From the NCBI GenBank assembly GCA_040954595.2, contig CM082580.2:744001-808000 (forward strand): a DNA stretch of 64,000 bases. The letters are read 5' to 3'. The notes beneath the pieces were generated by a model. That model had not been told where the DNA came from. It did not search any database and worked only from the letters and a program-made list of their open reading frames with translations. Numbering within the stretch: the first letter of the stretch is position 1; the number at the start of each line of letters is the position of its first letter. The DNA comes from Balanoglossus misakiensis (lineage: Eukaryota > Hemichordata). Both the position numbers and the translations under genes were made by a program. Below, piece by piece: positions 48,871-59,600 of this stretch.

Positions 48871-51800
48871 CCACCGTCACTTTCAATATCGTCGTCACCA
48901 ATGGCAGGAACCACCTGCACGCCATTAGTTCTGAGAAATGGACAAAAAATCCTAACAATGCTCATGACTTGTCCATCAGAGTTTGTCAGTCAGCTGTTAG
49001 TACAAATGTTGTAAGTTGATGTTTCATTCATAAAAGAAAATTTATCATATATATGAATTTTAGCGTCCAACACTTAGGCTTTTTTTAACCATGAGGATAT
49101 TTTGCTTTCCATTTGTTGTGTACCCATCCAATAAGGAACTTTGATGATAGTGATAAATGCGCACTTACATTATAGAAATATCAAAGCTGGGCTCATAGTC
49201 ATAATCATCATCGTCACATAGGTTCATGTCTTCCTCTTTGTCTTCCTCAGAAATATCAATGCTCAACCTGGTAGTAATAAAACCAAGGAATTAATCTGAA
49301 TAGTGGGACAATGCTGCTCACTAAAAATACATATAGTCACTCATAAGCACAAAAAAGAAAGAAAACATTTCCCATGAATTTAAGTACAAGCAAATGTTCT
49401 GACACACGTGATGCATGTCATGAAACTGATTTTCCCAACAAATTTAAATTTAGTGTAACAGGAGAAAAGAAGCAATCGAAAAGGCTTGCTCAAGCAAGGG
49501 AAACATGCATGCCGTATATGACAATAGAATAAGGAAAACTTACTCAAATGGATTGATGAAAGACTCAGACAAATTTCTTGGAAATCTTACACGGCCGCTG
49601 GAGAAAAAAATGACAAAATAGGCACACATGAGACGGCAATATGTACTGAACTAATTTACAGCTGTGAACTAAATATAACACACATGAAAATTGAACTCTG
49701 AAACAAAGTGACAGGGGCACACAGGGACAGCAGCATCACTGCTTATTTTTACAGGTTCCTCTCTATCTTGGTTTCACACAAGTAAATTTAGGGTGCTTGG
49801 TAAACATTTGCCATTTTGCTTTCTAAGAAATATTTTCATGTTGATAGCTACACAGAATAACTTATTCACACAAGCATAAGCAAGGGAGTTAGAAATTAGT
49901 ACATTTACATGTATGTAAAGCAGTCGCTCCTGCTTTTGTCCTAAAGCAGGAGATTAATGTTTATCACAAAAGGTACAAAAGAGGGGGAAAGCCACATTTC
50001 ACTATAAAAGTTTACCTAACTACAGTTTATCTTCAGATTAATAGAATCTCACACTCCCAAGGACCTGGGATCACATTTCTCACAAGAGTTGGGGATTTTC
50101 TGTCCCACACGAGCCGCAGGCTAGTGTGGGACAGAATATCCCCGACGAGTGTGAGAAATATGATCCCAGGTCCTTGGTGTGTGAGATTCTTTTTCTCACA
50201 CGGTCACAAATTAGCCAAGTTCGTTAAAAACATTGAATAAATGACTCTGGAATTGTTGTCTGGGGGCACGTTGTAGTCTCTGTGCCTGTAATACACATCG
50301 CGCCATTGGATAACATTTAGTGCGCGTAGCGACAGAACACTTTGTTAACCAATCAGCACTCACGTCATATACAGCTTTCTATTCAGTGAGATTGTGAGAA
50401 CAATTTGTTCCCACACTCTGTTCTCACACTCCCAGCGTACGGGGAGTGTAAGAAAAGATAGTGTCATACCTTTCACTTTGTACTGGCTGTGATGGGCCTT
50501 CTGTAGATTCCATAGGTTTCTCTTGTGATGATTCTCCTATCTCCTGAACATCTATCTCTGCAATTCCAGAGATGGAAGAAACCCTGTACAAAGAAAAAAA
50601 AGACTAAAATTTGATACATGACAAACTAGGTCTGCACAAACGTTGTAGGTTCCAGTTCCCCCTAATCCCCCAACCAGTAAGCAGTGAAAAACCTATGTTT
50701 GCTGGATTAAAACCATAGACGTGAATGTCTTGGTCAACACACTGAATAAATTGTATAGGATGATTTTGGTTGTTTATTGGAGGGCAAATGTCAGGTATAC
50801 TTCGCCATTGTTATGTTGATTATTGTCACCTGAGAGTTTGAGCAGAGGCTTTTCCTCATACTACAGATTGTGGCTAGAAGCATTGAAATTATCATGTAAT
50901 GTAAAAAAACAGTTCTTAAACACCTACCTGACTGATGATATTTCTGATGCAACTAATTCTTCTAAATTTTTTTCGATATCACAAAGATGGCCATTTCCTG
51001 GCGTTGATGTCATAGGAAAAGTTTGGGTGGCTTGTCCTTGATCATCACGTTGCCTATAAATTTTAAGAAACAAATATATACTTTTAGGTATTCCCATCTA
51101 TCACACAGATAACTATGTGGAATGCAACATTTCATTGTTTCATTTCTATAAATTATATTACGGACACAATTACTTTTCATGAGCCATAAAAACATGTCAC
51201 CTCTTTAAAACAATATACATCATGTATACTGCAAGAGCCCCATCAAATATGAAAATCTATTGTGTACTATACAAAGCTCAAAGTATCATGATCAAAATTT
51301 ATTTGGTACCTAGTTTCCATAGACGGTGCAAATACTTGCAGTGTTTCTTGGCCACTTGGAGATGATGCAGGCCTGGTAAATTCTGCATCTGTTGTTGCTG
51401 TAACTTGATGTTCATAATACCTGTCCACACAAATAATAAGACACAATGAACCTTTTTTGCCTTTACAATGGCTTGTTTACGTAGCCAATTTCTGTCTTTA
51501 GAAGGGATTACACACAGCCATAATTTGCCTCAGAGGACAGGTTACAGACACGTAAGGTGAGAATAAGATAACTACGAGAAAATAGCCAAATTTTTCTTCA
51601 GTTCATATACAGCTCAAGAAATGTACACAACTGGCTATAACAAAACGGAAGTTGTAGCAGAACAAAGAACAACCAAATTCCGCTAAAAGCATATTGTCTC
51701 GTATGTTCGATAACAGTAATACATGTAGATTGTCCGGAGGAAAAAAAAGAAAAAAAAAAAAAATTGCAGTACCGTACAATTTATCTCGCATAGTCATACA

Positions 51801-52243
51801 TTGATAGAAACGGTCCAGCGTACTACATACAACTGCTGGTCGAGGGCGAGGTATGCGCTGGGCAAAATCACTAAGTGAAATACGACTTGAAACAGCACAT
51901 TTAGAATTACATTGAGATGATGCTCGCAGTGATTCTGTGAGACACAGATTCTAAATTCATGTACACAATTCATGCCGTATCTTTGGCTATGGAGTACGTA
52001 CACAGTGAATGCACGAATATGTACTTACCGGTCGATCAGTACCTTTGCGACCTGGCGGTTCGTTTCCAATACCAAGGAGCGTTTGATTTCATTCCAACGA
52101 TGAATTTCCGAGAAAATGTTTATCTGACCTACTTGTTTCAGCAATTGTTTACGTTTTTTTGCCGAAGCAGTGGTTTGTGGGCGGCCACGAGCACGTTTAC
52201 GTTTACCACTGCTACTGGGAACAGACGCCAAAGCATCCGCCAT
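41100..52243 (-). CDS. Multi-exon transposase-like gene, 11 exons seen, 3' end not found
   Basis: Eleven minus-strand exons with GT/AG borders join with consistent phase into about 574 codons. The N-terminus is basic with an AT-hook-like RARGRP (residues 17-22), followed by an acidic, Ser-rich linker with a poly-Asp run. Then comes a conserved region: CSAGHLEYEWCSQPIL, AAAILLSGNNYAKI, GDGRMDSPG, VVTDAHMQI and KHSHDIWHAAKNLSKK. This layout is shared with a large, mostly unnamed transposase-like family in fishes and marine invertebrates; D in GDGRMDSPG and D in VVTDAH are candidate catalytic residues. The expected C-terminal part, with the last acidic residue, is not in the window. So many introns argue for a resident, possibly domesticated gene over a mobile one. 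A T8 run in exon 7 breaks the frame. Introns 9 and 10 contain a MITE and a gypsy element. Confidence 0.75.
41234..41387 (-). repeat. 3' LTR of the intronic gypsy element
   Basis: On the given strand starts TGTGATGTCCGGGG and ends ATACTATCACA; terminal inverted TGTGAT/ATCACA. Identical to 46,080-46,233. Confidence 0.95.
41861..43020 (-). CDS. Integrase of the intronic gypsy element
   Basis: The coding part begins around MRGNRLVVP; upstream residues of the open frame are out of phase with RT and not part of the protein. H2C2 finger (IAHQGHQGIVRTK...SCHPCQL), catalytic D in AVDLLDV, D in VKSDNGPPFTS and E in NGSVERLNEII are all present. The C-terminal part (RRHATSSDIREGDTVLL) is typical of gypsy integrases; no chromodomain is evident. 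Integrase appears intact apart from the upstream frameshift. Confidence 0.88.
43010..44457 (-). CDS. Reverse transcriptase and RNase H of the intronic gypsy element
   Basis: RT motifs in order: GVIEKVSGPTSWVNPLV, DIRLCLDMRKANQAI, FCKLDMNMAFHQIEL, FGVNMATEKFQNL, and the catalytic box MHDD, which keeps both aspartates although the usual aromatic residue is His. RNase H follows with TSDASPVGVGAIL, FEREALGVKWACE and RTDHKPLL, then SARIERWLLYMQQFDY. It is reached from gag-protease by a +1 shift or after one base is removed at the A6 run. The frame leaves the correct path near 43,010-43,020, where one base appears lost before integrase. Confidence 0.9.
44457..45979 (-). CDS. Gag-protease of the intronic gypsy element
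   Basis: Starts MKMSTPVTL; an alternative start two codons later (MSTPVTL) is equally plausible. A gag capsid-like domain (WERWLQEFELFVAASG, KRALLLHMAG, ARQKFYS) is followed by two CCHC knuckles (CFRCGRKGHMQREC and CFRCQKPGHRAADC), an Arg/Gly-rich stretch, and the protease active site VIIDSGATRNLIG. The frame ends inside the start of RT (YRRIPFNRR), where an A6 run at about 44,438-44,443 shifts translation into the next frame. Encodes the particle protein and the maturation protease. Confidence 0.9.
46080..46233 (-). repeat. 5' LTR of the intronic gypsy element
   Basis: Identical to the 3' LTR. In sense orientation it is followed by TAAATGGCGACGAGGATT, in which TGGCGACGAGGAT is the candidate primer site; the matching tRNA is not identified. 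Confidence 0.95.
46492..46568 (-). CDS. Transposase-like gene, exon 10
   Basis: Acceptor CCCACTCTTATAG, frame RDDHPDIKHSHDIWHAAKN..., donor ATAAAG/GTTAGA. The DIWHAAKNLSKK motif is characteristic of the family. Confidence 0.82.
46720..47514. mobile_element. MITE with TTAA target duplication, in intron 9
   Basis: TTAA at 46,716-46,719 and 47,515-47,518 flank inverted ends GATGGGTCCCTAGGATC; the inverted similarity extends over about 100 bp (CGTTGCTATGGGCCTTTATAGG, with one mismatch between the two ends). 795 bp long, no transposase. TTAA duplication is used by piggyBac and Kolobok elements; the purine-purine start favours the Kolobok type. Confidence 0.82.
47539..47775 (-). CDS. Transposase-like gene, exon 9
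   Basis: Acceptor TTATGTCTCAG, frame GDGRMDSPGFCAQYC...VTDAHMQITALM, donor ATGA/GTAAGTGT. Holds the two candidate catalytic Asp residues. Confidence 0.85.
48064..48346 (-). CDS. Transposase-like gene, exon 8
   Basis: Acceptor CTTTTTTTTTTCAG, frame ECSAGHLEYEWCSQP...QELVLLG, donor ACTGG/GTAAGTTT. This is the best conserved N-terminal part of the core, including GDLFTAAAILLSGNNYAKI. Confidence 0.85.
48631..48930 (-). CDS. Transposase-like gene, exon 7, with homopolymer frameshift
   Basis: Acceptor GTCCATTTCTCAG; frame TNGVQVVPAIGDDDIE, a poly-Asp run from a 12-copy TCA repeat (48,835-48,870), then ...DSTTCLFF. The continuing frame NQLLALGKKSIRQVC...LYLKW, which splices correctly to exon 8, is reached only by a shift at the A8/T8 run (48,748-48,755). 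Exon length (300) is one base short of phase, consistent with a single lost T. Confidence 0.65.
48835..48870 (+). repeat. TCA microsatellite encoding poly-Asp
   Basis: Twelve TCA units within exon 7, read as GAT codons on the minus strand. Length is likely polymorphic. Confidence 0.9.
49169..49267 (-). CDS. Transposase-like gene, exon 6
   Basis: Acceptor TTATTACTACCAG, frame LSIDISEEDKEEDMN...PSFDISI, donor ATAAT/GTAAGTGC. Strongly acidic. Confidence 0.7.
49544..49597 (-). CDS. Transposase-like gene, exon 5
   Basis: 54-bp micro-exon: acceptor TTTTTTCTCCAG, frame GRVRFPRNLSESFINPF, donor TTTGA/GTAAGT. Confidence 0.65.
50045..50188. repeat. Foldback hairpin in intron 4
   Basis: Arms AATCTCACACTCCCAAGGAC...TTCTGTCCCACA and the complement TGTGGGACAGAA...GTCCTTGG...GTGAGATT, about 64 bp each. 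Further CTCACAC/GTGTGAG motifs reach 50,455, which may be the true end of a MITE. Confidence 0.8.
50470..50583 (-). CDS. Transposase-like gene, exon 4
   Basis: Acceptor TTCTTTGTACAG, frame VSSISGIAEIDVQEIGES...PVQSE, donor GAAAG/GTATGA. Acidic, Ser-rich linker. Confidence 0.7.
50928..51053 (-). CDS. Transposase-like gene, exon 3
   Basis: Acceptor AAATTTATAG, frame QRDDQGQATQTFPMTS...ASEISSV, donor TCAG/GTAGGTG. Low-complexity linker, polar. Confidence 0.7.
51310..51420 (-). CDS. Transposase-like gene, exon 2
   Basis: Acceptor TGTGGACAG, frame YYEHQVTATTDAEF...SMETR, donor CTAG/GTACCA (weaker than the others). Joins exon 1 by completing the Arg codon. Confidence 0.7.
52029..52243 (-). CDS. 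Transposase-like gene, exon 1
   Basis: Starts MADALASVPSSSGKRKRARG, ends ...KVLIDR with donor CCG/GTAAGTAC. Contains the AT-hook-like segment and a helix (HRWNEIKRSLVLETNRQVAKVLID) typical of the N-terminal region in this family. Confidence 0.8.
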
Positions 52244-52353
52244 GACTGTCGCTACAGCTATAATTATATGTATGACGTTTCATTTTGTGTATATACCCTT
52301 GCACATGCGCACATTGGTAATGATCGAAGCCCGGCCCGCGTCCGCGCTCGAAT

Positions 52354-52539
52354 AAATGGTAAAGAACGATTATTCATTTTGGTGATTTTTTTACTCTCGT
52401 GTCTACAAGCGGGATGGAACTTGTGTGTGGTCGAACGTTGATTCACTATATATCAACATTTAAAATAACATACACAGTGTCTTGAATGAATCAAAAGTAA
52501 TGGAAAAAAGGCAAAAAGAGAGAGACTTTGTCCCTTTAA
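52354..52539. mobile_element. MITE, TTAA family, right half, upstream of the transposase-like gene
   Basis: Corresponds to the right half of 54,292-54,630: GGTAAAGAACGATTATTCAT, TTGTGTGTGGTCGAACGTTG and the end GAGAGACTTTGTCCCTTTAA. It lies about 110 bp upstream of the ATG at 52,243 and may supply promoter or 5' UTR sequence. Confidence 0.8.
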
Positions 52540-54240
52540 GTCAAAGGCTGATATTTCTCACTGTGTGTGACCAGGGTATCATTTTAAACACAGACTGGAC
52601 TTTGACTACTGTGTCCAATGGAAAAAATACATCAGCATCTATGTCTGCAAAAAGGTGTCAAAACTGACATATCTTATCATGTATGTCATCAAACTCAAAG
52701 GATAATATCTTCATTTCATGTGACCTGCCTGGTTAAAGTTTACCGCCAACATTTCACCATGCTTTACCCACCCATGGCACAGTGTGTCAAATCCAATATT
52801 TGGTTCGATGAATGAACCATGAAAGTTTCCGAATTGGTACTACCCGAAAACTGCATGGCAAGCTAAATTTGGAATTTGGATGGGGTGGGGAGGTAAAGCT
52901 AACCTAACGTACAGTCGTTTAGATTTAACATTATGCCTGTGAGTTACATGTTAATATTTTCTGCATGTCTGTCGCGTACAATGCGTCGGTGCGGAAAAAT
53001 GATCACAGGTACTATTCAGAAGAATTCCGCTGAATCATGGTGACGATGTGCATGGAAAAATCCTGATTATGATCTAACTGATAAACAATAGCATGATATT
53101 AATAAAATATACACATTAACCAATGAATGAACCATCGTGAAGATTGTGCCCCAACACTTATTTAAGCTTTTATCATTATTATACCTTTGTCATTACTAAA
53201 TATATCAACAGCCCTGTACACCAAAGCTATCACCACATTTGTTAACCTTTATTACACCATTCATATGAAACCCTTCACCATCATCAACCTCTATTATATT
53301 CATTGTTTTGGCCCATTATAATCTGTGTACCCTCAATTTTACCACAAACCATCACCACATTAGTTAACTGTTTATTAAACACTTCCACATGTGTTGCCCA
53401 TTATTATACCATTGAAATTTATAAATCGATCATCATACCTATCATACAAGCAATTGCTGATTGCTGTTAACCCTTGTGTACCACAAGCCATTATCATGAA
53501 ATAGGCAACATGAATTTCACATAACACAGTTTGTCAGCTCTGAGAATATTGTTCTCAGGACCATGTCCCACGCTTAATAAAAGTGTTGTGTATGTGGTAC
53601 AGTTTAGATTCCTTGTCAGATTTCCCATAACACAGTTCGTGAGCCCCGAAAAGTACCATAACACAATTCTCATGAACATTTCCCATGATCAATAAAAGTG
53701 TTGTGTGTAGCATAGTCATTTTTCCGTTTGCTGTGACATTTGTCTCCGTGTGAGAGTTTAAGTAAATGTGGAAACACGCAAATTAGGCAACATCAATATC
53801 CCGTACAGAATTCAGTGTGTTTTGTTCGCATTTTTGGTTGCCATTTTGAAAATGAACAAAGGACTTTCCATTGACCAACACCCGTATGAATACGTCCAAA
53901 TTACCCAACTTTAATATTCCTTAAATAATTGGTCAGCTGTGCAAATATTTTTCACCTGACCACTTCCTTTGCTAAGCAAGAGTGTTTTTTATGTAATAAT
54001 ATTAATATAATATTTATAACGTATGTAGCACATTAAATCTCAATGTGCTTTAAAGTTGTCCCATGGTCATTTGATTTAGGTCGTTGGACATAAATATTCC
54101 ATTCAACTCCCTGGGGAGCAAACAACATCTCACCATCTTTAGAAATGTCAAATTACAGTGCTTTTGGCCACGTATTAACCTGGGGATTTACAGTTAACTT
54201 TAAATACACATGCATATGCATTTAATCCCCATGTGACTAT
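52540..54240. repeat. Duplicated repeat module block, copy 2
   Basis: Direct match to 38,442-40,300 with an internal deletion relative to copy 1 near 53,520. The open frame present in copy 1 is broken here. Confidence 0.9.
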
Positions 54241-54291
54241 AAAACAGTTTGTAAATGTGAATATGTCCACATTACACAACTTGAATTTTAC

Positions 54292-54630
54292 TTAAAGGGA
54301 CAAAGTGTCTCTCTCGCTGCCCTTTTTACCATTAATTATGTTTGATACAAGACATCGTTTATGTTGGCTGTATAGTGAATCAATGTTCGACCAAACACAA
54401 CTTCCACCCCACTTGTACACACAAGAATGAAAAAACTCGCCAAAATGAATAATCGGTGTTTACCATTTATTCATTTTTGCGAGATTTTTACTCTCAGATT
54501 CTACAAACGGGATGAAAGTTGTTGGTTGAATGTTGATTCACTATATAGCCACATGTAGAATAACATAAATGGGTTCATGTATCAAACTTAATTGAACAAT
54601 GGTGGCGAAAGAGAGACTTTGCCCCTTTAA
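54292..54630. mobile_element. MITE, TTAA family, full-length copy
   Basis: Begins TTAAAGGGACAAAGTGTC and ends GACTTTGCCCCTTTAA; the terminal TTAA on each side can be read as the target duplication, leaving AGGGACAAAG as the start of the inverted repeat. Long foldback arms, no coding capacity. Confidence 0.85.
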
Positions 54631-54631
54631 A

Positions 54632-55040
54632 CAATTGGTCAGCTCTGCGAATATAGTTCACCTGACCACTTCCTTTGCTAAGTAAGAGTGTTGTTTATGT
54701 AATGATATCAATATAATATTTATTACTTATATAGCACATTACACAATAAATCTCAATGTGCTGCTTCAAAGTGTTTCCCATGGTAATTTGACCTAGGTCG
54801 GTGGACCTAAAATATTCCATCCCACTCCATGGGGAGCAAACAACAGCTCACATGTGCAGCTTTTATATCAGCACAGCAGACCTAAACATACTCATTACAA
54901 TATCGGATCCACCAAATTACCTTTTCTTATGGGCGGGGAGAGGCAAGGAGATGTAAACACCACAACACCACAACCATGCCAGGGATCAAACCCTTGATTC
55001 TTTGATTATGGGTCTGATGCTCTAACGACTGGACTATGAC
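54632..55040 (-). mobile_element. tRNA-derived SINE, copy 2
   Basis: Same head as copy 1, with TAGTCCAGTCGTTAGAGC as the A-box region and GGTTTGATCCC as the B-box, and the same body, slightly shortened. Confidence 0.7.
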
Positions 55041-56005
55041 TTTATGTGGCACAATGACCTTTCCATTTAGTGCCTTGTTCAGCTCTCAGTCAGGGTTTAA
55101 GCAAATATGGAAACATGCATATTAGGCTCTTTGAATTTCCAAAAATTCAGTGTGTCAGCTCCCATTTCCCAAGACCAGTTCCCGTGCTAAATAAAAGTGC
55201 TGTGTGTGGCATAATCATTTTTCCGTCTGCTGTGACATTTGTCTCCCTGTGAGAGTTTAAGTAAATGTGGAGACACGCAAATTAGGCAATCCCATATATC
55301 CCATACATAATTCAGTGTGTTTTGTTCACATTTTTGGTTTTTATTTTGAAAATGAACAAAGGAGTTTCCTATCATTGAGCAACTCACTCCATTAACAGTT
55401 GCTCGATATGCAGGCTAACTTGCTAGATCACTAAAGACTTAAAGCATGTTGAGGTTGGTGCCCCAAACCCTCTTGAAGACAACTGGTTGCTAACGATTGC
55501 CAATTAGGCAATTTGGATATTCTACACATAACACAGTTTGTCAACTTTGAGAATACTGTTCTCAATACTATTTCCCATGCTTAATAGAAGTGTTGAGTAA
55601 CAGTATGTGGTAGAATGGCATTCCTATACGTTGCCTTCTTTTGCTCATTATCACGGTTTCAGTAAATTTAGAGACACGCAAGTTTAGCAGCTTGAATTTT
55701 TCATAACACAGTTTTGAGCTCCGAGAACACAGTTCTCATGAACATTTCCCATGCTCCATAAAAGTGTTGTGTATGTCTTACAATGATCTTTCCATACGCT
55801 GCCTTGTATAGCTGCTGTTAATAATTCAAGTTAATGTGGAGACGTATTAGGCAACATCAACGTCCCATACATAACACAGTTTGTAGGTATGAATACATCC
55901 AAAATACCCAACTTTAATTTTCCTTAAAGAATTGGTCAGCTCTGCAAATATATTTCACCTGACCACTTCCTTAGCTAAGTAAGAGTGTTGTTTATGTAAT
56001 ATTAT
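55041..56005. repeat. Dispersed repeat modules, diverged tandem units
   Basis: Repeated blocks of about 160-210 bp with GTTTAAGTAAATGTGGAGAC, CACGCAAATTAGGCAA, ACAGTTTGTCA, CATTTCCCATGCT and AAAAGTGTTGTGT. No gene. Confidence 0.75.
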
Positions 56006-56493
56006 CATACATGCAACGCCTGTATTTAACACTTTCTATTGTTCTCGCCCCGAAGATATTTTACGGTATTTCACAATGTGAAAATATCGCGTCCACGTCT
56101 CGGCGTGACAGTTCACTGCGCGCGCGAGCGACACACGGGGCATAGTGGAGAGGGGTGTTGTAAAATTCGGTTATTAGAAGCTGTAATAAAGTTTTCAAAG
56201 CTGGCGGTTTTGTCATGTTGAATGCATCATTTTTAGTTCTTCGAAATTCTCAATGCAAAATAATTGTTAACATGATATTTTGAAAGAGAACGTAGACAAT
56301 TTTATTTAGAATGTGGATGTGCCCATCGTAATGAAAGCTGCCAACCCCCTTAAAATGATACTACGGCCCACACGTCATACGTCACAACATGGCTACTGCC
56401 GTGATCCCAGCGCCCGGTTCAAATTTGAAATTATTTTTCTCGGCGCATTTCTGCAAATCGTACTGTTTTATAGGTAGGCATGTATGATAAAGA
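56006..56493. other. Intergenic region, no supported gene
   Basis: Unique sequence, locally GC-rich near 56,090-56,150 (GTGCGCGCGAGCG-like CpG content). Short open frames only, none recognisable. Confidence 0.5.
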
Positions 56494-56632
56494 GGTTATT
56501 ACACGAATTTTGGTCGATAACGCGACGCATTCTCGTGATGTCTGTATTTTGACTCGTTGCGAAGCGCAACTCATCAAAATACGGACATCACTCGAATACG
56601 ACGCGTTATCGACCAAAATTCGTGTAATAACC
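56494..56632. repeat. Foldback hairpin, 139 bp
   Basis: Near-perfect arms of about 69 bp: GGTTATTACACGAATTTTGG, TCGATAACGCG and their complements CGCGTTATCGA, CCAAAATTCGTGTAATAACC, with a GC-rich turn (TCGTTGCGAAGCGCAAC). Confidence 0.9.
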
Positions 56633-56639
56633 CCTAAAT

Positions 56640-59600
56640 ATTAATATAATATTTATAACTTATGTAGCACATTAAATCTCAACATGCTTTAAAGTTGTCC
56701 CATGGTAATTTGACCTAGGTCGTTGGACCTTACTATTCCATTCAACTCCCTGGGGAGCAAACAACATCTCACCATCATTAGAAATGTCAAATTACAGTGC
56801 TTTTGGCCACGTATTAACCTGGGGATTTACAATCAACTTTAAATCCACATATGCACCATATTCCAATGTCAATGTGAAGGGCTTGAAATACCATCTACCC
56901 TGATGCATCATCAAGTTTGTTTCGACAACTTTAAATCCCCTTCAGCAAGCATTTTATACCCATGTCAAAGTGCAGAGCTTGCATCACCATCTATCCTGAT
57001 GCATCATCAAGCTGCTTCGCCATTTGCCCTGATGCAAAGAATCAGATATAGTGTCACCATTGCATTAGCAATGTCAAATTACAGTGCTTTTGGCCAGGTA
57101 TTAACCTGGGGATTTACAATCAACTTTAAATCCCCATATGCACTATATTCCAATGTCAATGTGAAGGGCTTGAAATACCATCTACCCTGATGCATCATCA
57201 AGTTTGTTTCGACAACTTTAAATCCCCCTCAGCAAGCATTTTATACCCATGTCAAAGTGCAGAGCTTGCATCACCATCTATCCTGATGCATCATCAAGCT
57301 GCTTCGCCATTTGCCCTGATGCAAAGAATCAGATATAGTGTCACCATTGCATTAGCAATGTCAAATTACACTGCTTTTGGCCATGTATTAACATCGGGAT
57401 TTATAATCAACTTGAAATCCCCATATGCTTTTTATACCCATGTCAAAGCGAAGTGTTTGCATCACTATCTACAGTAATGCATCGTCAAGCATGCTTCGCC
57501 ATTTGCCGTAATGCAAAGAATCAGATTCAATGTCACCATTGCATTCGCAATGTCAAATTACTGTGCTTTTGGCCACATATTAACCTGGCGATTTACAGTC
57601 AACTTTAAACATCAGTGCATATGCATTAAATACACATGTCAAAGTGCAGTGTCTCCATCACCATTGATCCTGATGCATCATCAAGCATGCTTCGTTATAT
57701 GCCCTGGTGCAAAGAATCAGATTTAGTATCACAGTAGCATTAGCCATGTCAAATTACAGTGCTTTTGGCTATGTATTAACCTAGGGATTTACACTCAACT
57801 TTAAATCCCCATATGCATTATATGCCAATGTCAATGTGAAGGGCTTGAAATACCATCTACCCTGATGCATCATCAAGTTTGTTTCGCCATTAACCCTGAT
57901 GCAAATAATCAGTGTCACCATAGCATTAGCAATGTCAATTTACTGAGCGTTTGGCCATGTATTAACTTGGGGGTTTACAATCAACTTTAAATCCCCATAT
58001 GCATTATATTGCAATGTTAACTTGAACGGCTTGAAACACCATCTATACTGATGCATCATCAAGCTTTCTTTACAATTTACCCTGATGCAAAGAATCAGAT
58101 TTAGTGTCGCCATAGCATTAGCAATGGCAAATAAAAGTGTTTTCGGCCACATATTAACCCAGGGATTTATAATCAACTTGAAATCCCCATATGAATTTTA
58201 TACCCATGTCAAAGCGAAGTGCTTGCATCAATATCTACCGTGATGCATCATCAAGCTTGCTTCGCCATTTGCCCTAATGCAAAGAATCAGATTCAATGTC
58301 ACTGTAGCATTAGCAATGTCAAATTACAGTTCGTTTGGCCGTATACTAACCTGGGGATTTACAATCAACTTTAAATCCCCATATGCATTATATTCTAATG
58401 TCAATGTGAAGGGCTTGAAACACCATCTATCCTGATGCATCATCAAGCTTGCTTCACCATTTTCCCTGATGCAAAGAATCAGATTTAGTGTCACGGTAGC
58501 ATTAGCAAATCCCCATATGCATTTAACACCCACGTCAAAGTGAAGTGTTTGCATCCCTATCTACCGTGATGCATCATCAAGCTTGCATCGCCATTTACCC
58601 TGATGCAAAGAATCAGATTCAATATCATCGTTGCATTAGCAATGTCAAATTACAGTGCTTATGGCCACGTATTAACCTGGGAATTTACAGACAACTTTAA
58701 ATACCCATGCATATGCATTAAATACCTATGTCAAAGTGCAGAGCTTGCATCACCATCTATCCTGATGCATCATCAAGCTGCTTCGCCATTTGCCCTGATG
58801 CAAAGAATCACATTCAATGTCACCATTGCATTAGCAATTTTAAATTACAGTGTTTTTGGCCATGTATTAACCTAGGGATTTGCAATTAACTTTAAATCCC
58901 CATATGCGTTATATTCCAATGTCAAGTGAAGGGCTTGAAACACCATCTATCCTGATGCATCATCAAGCTTGCTTCACAATTTACCCTGATGCAAAAAAAT
59001 CACATTCAGCGTCACCATTTCATTAGCAATGTCAAATTACAGTGATTATGGCCACGTATTAACCTGGGGATTTACAATCAACTTTAAATCCCCATATGCG
59101 TTATATTCCAATGTCAATGTGAAGGGCTTGAAATACCATCTACCCTGATCCATCATCAAGCTGCTTCCCCATTTGCCCTGATGCAAAGAATCAGATATAA
59201 TGTCAACATGGCATTAGCAATGTCAAATTACAGTGCTTTTGGACACGTATTAACACAGGGATTTATAATCTACTTGAAATCCCTATATGCTTTTTATACC
59301 CATGTCTAAGCGAAGTGTTTGCATCACTATCTACTGTGATGCATCATCAAGCATGCTTCGCCATTTACGCTGATGCAAAGAATCAGATTCAATGTCACCA
59401 TTGCATTAGCAATGTCAAATTACAGTGCTTTTGGCCATGTATAAACATCGGGATTTATTATCAACTTGAAATCCCCATATGCTTTTTATACCCATGTCAA
59501 AGCGAAGTGTTTGCATCACTATCTACAGTAATGCATCGTCAAGCATGCTTCGCCATTTGCCCTAATGCAAAGAATCACATTAAATGTCACTGTTGCATTC

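Noticed and set aside
48709-49014. Plus-strand frame with a Ser-rich run
   Set aside because: Caused by the TCA microsatellite; the minus strand carries the spliced exon.
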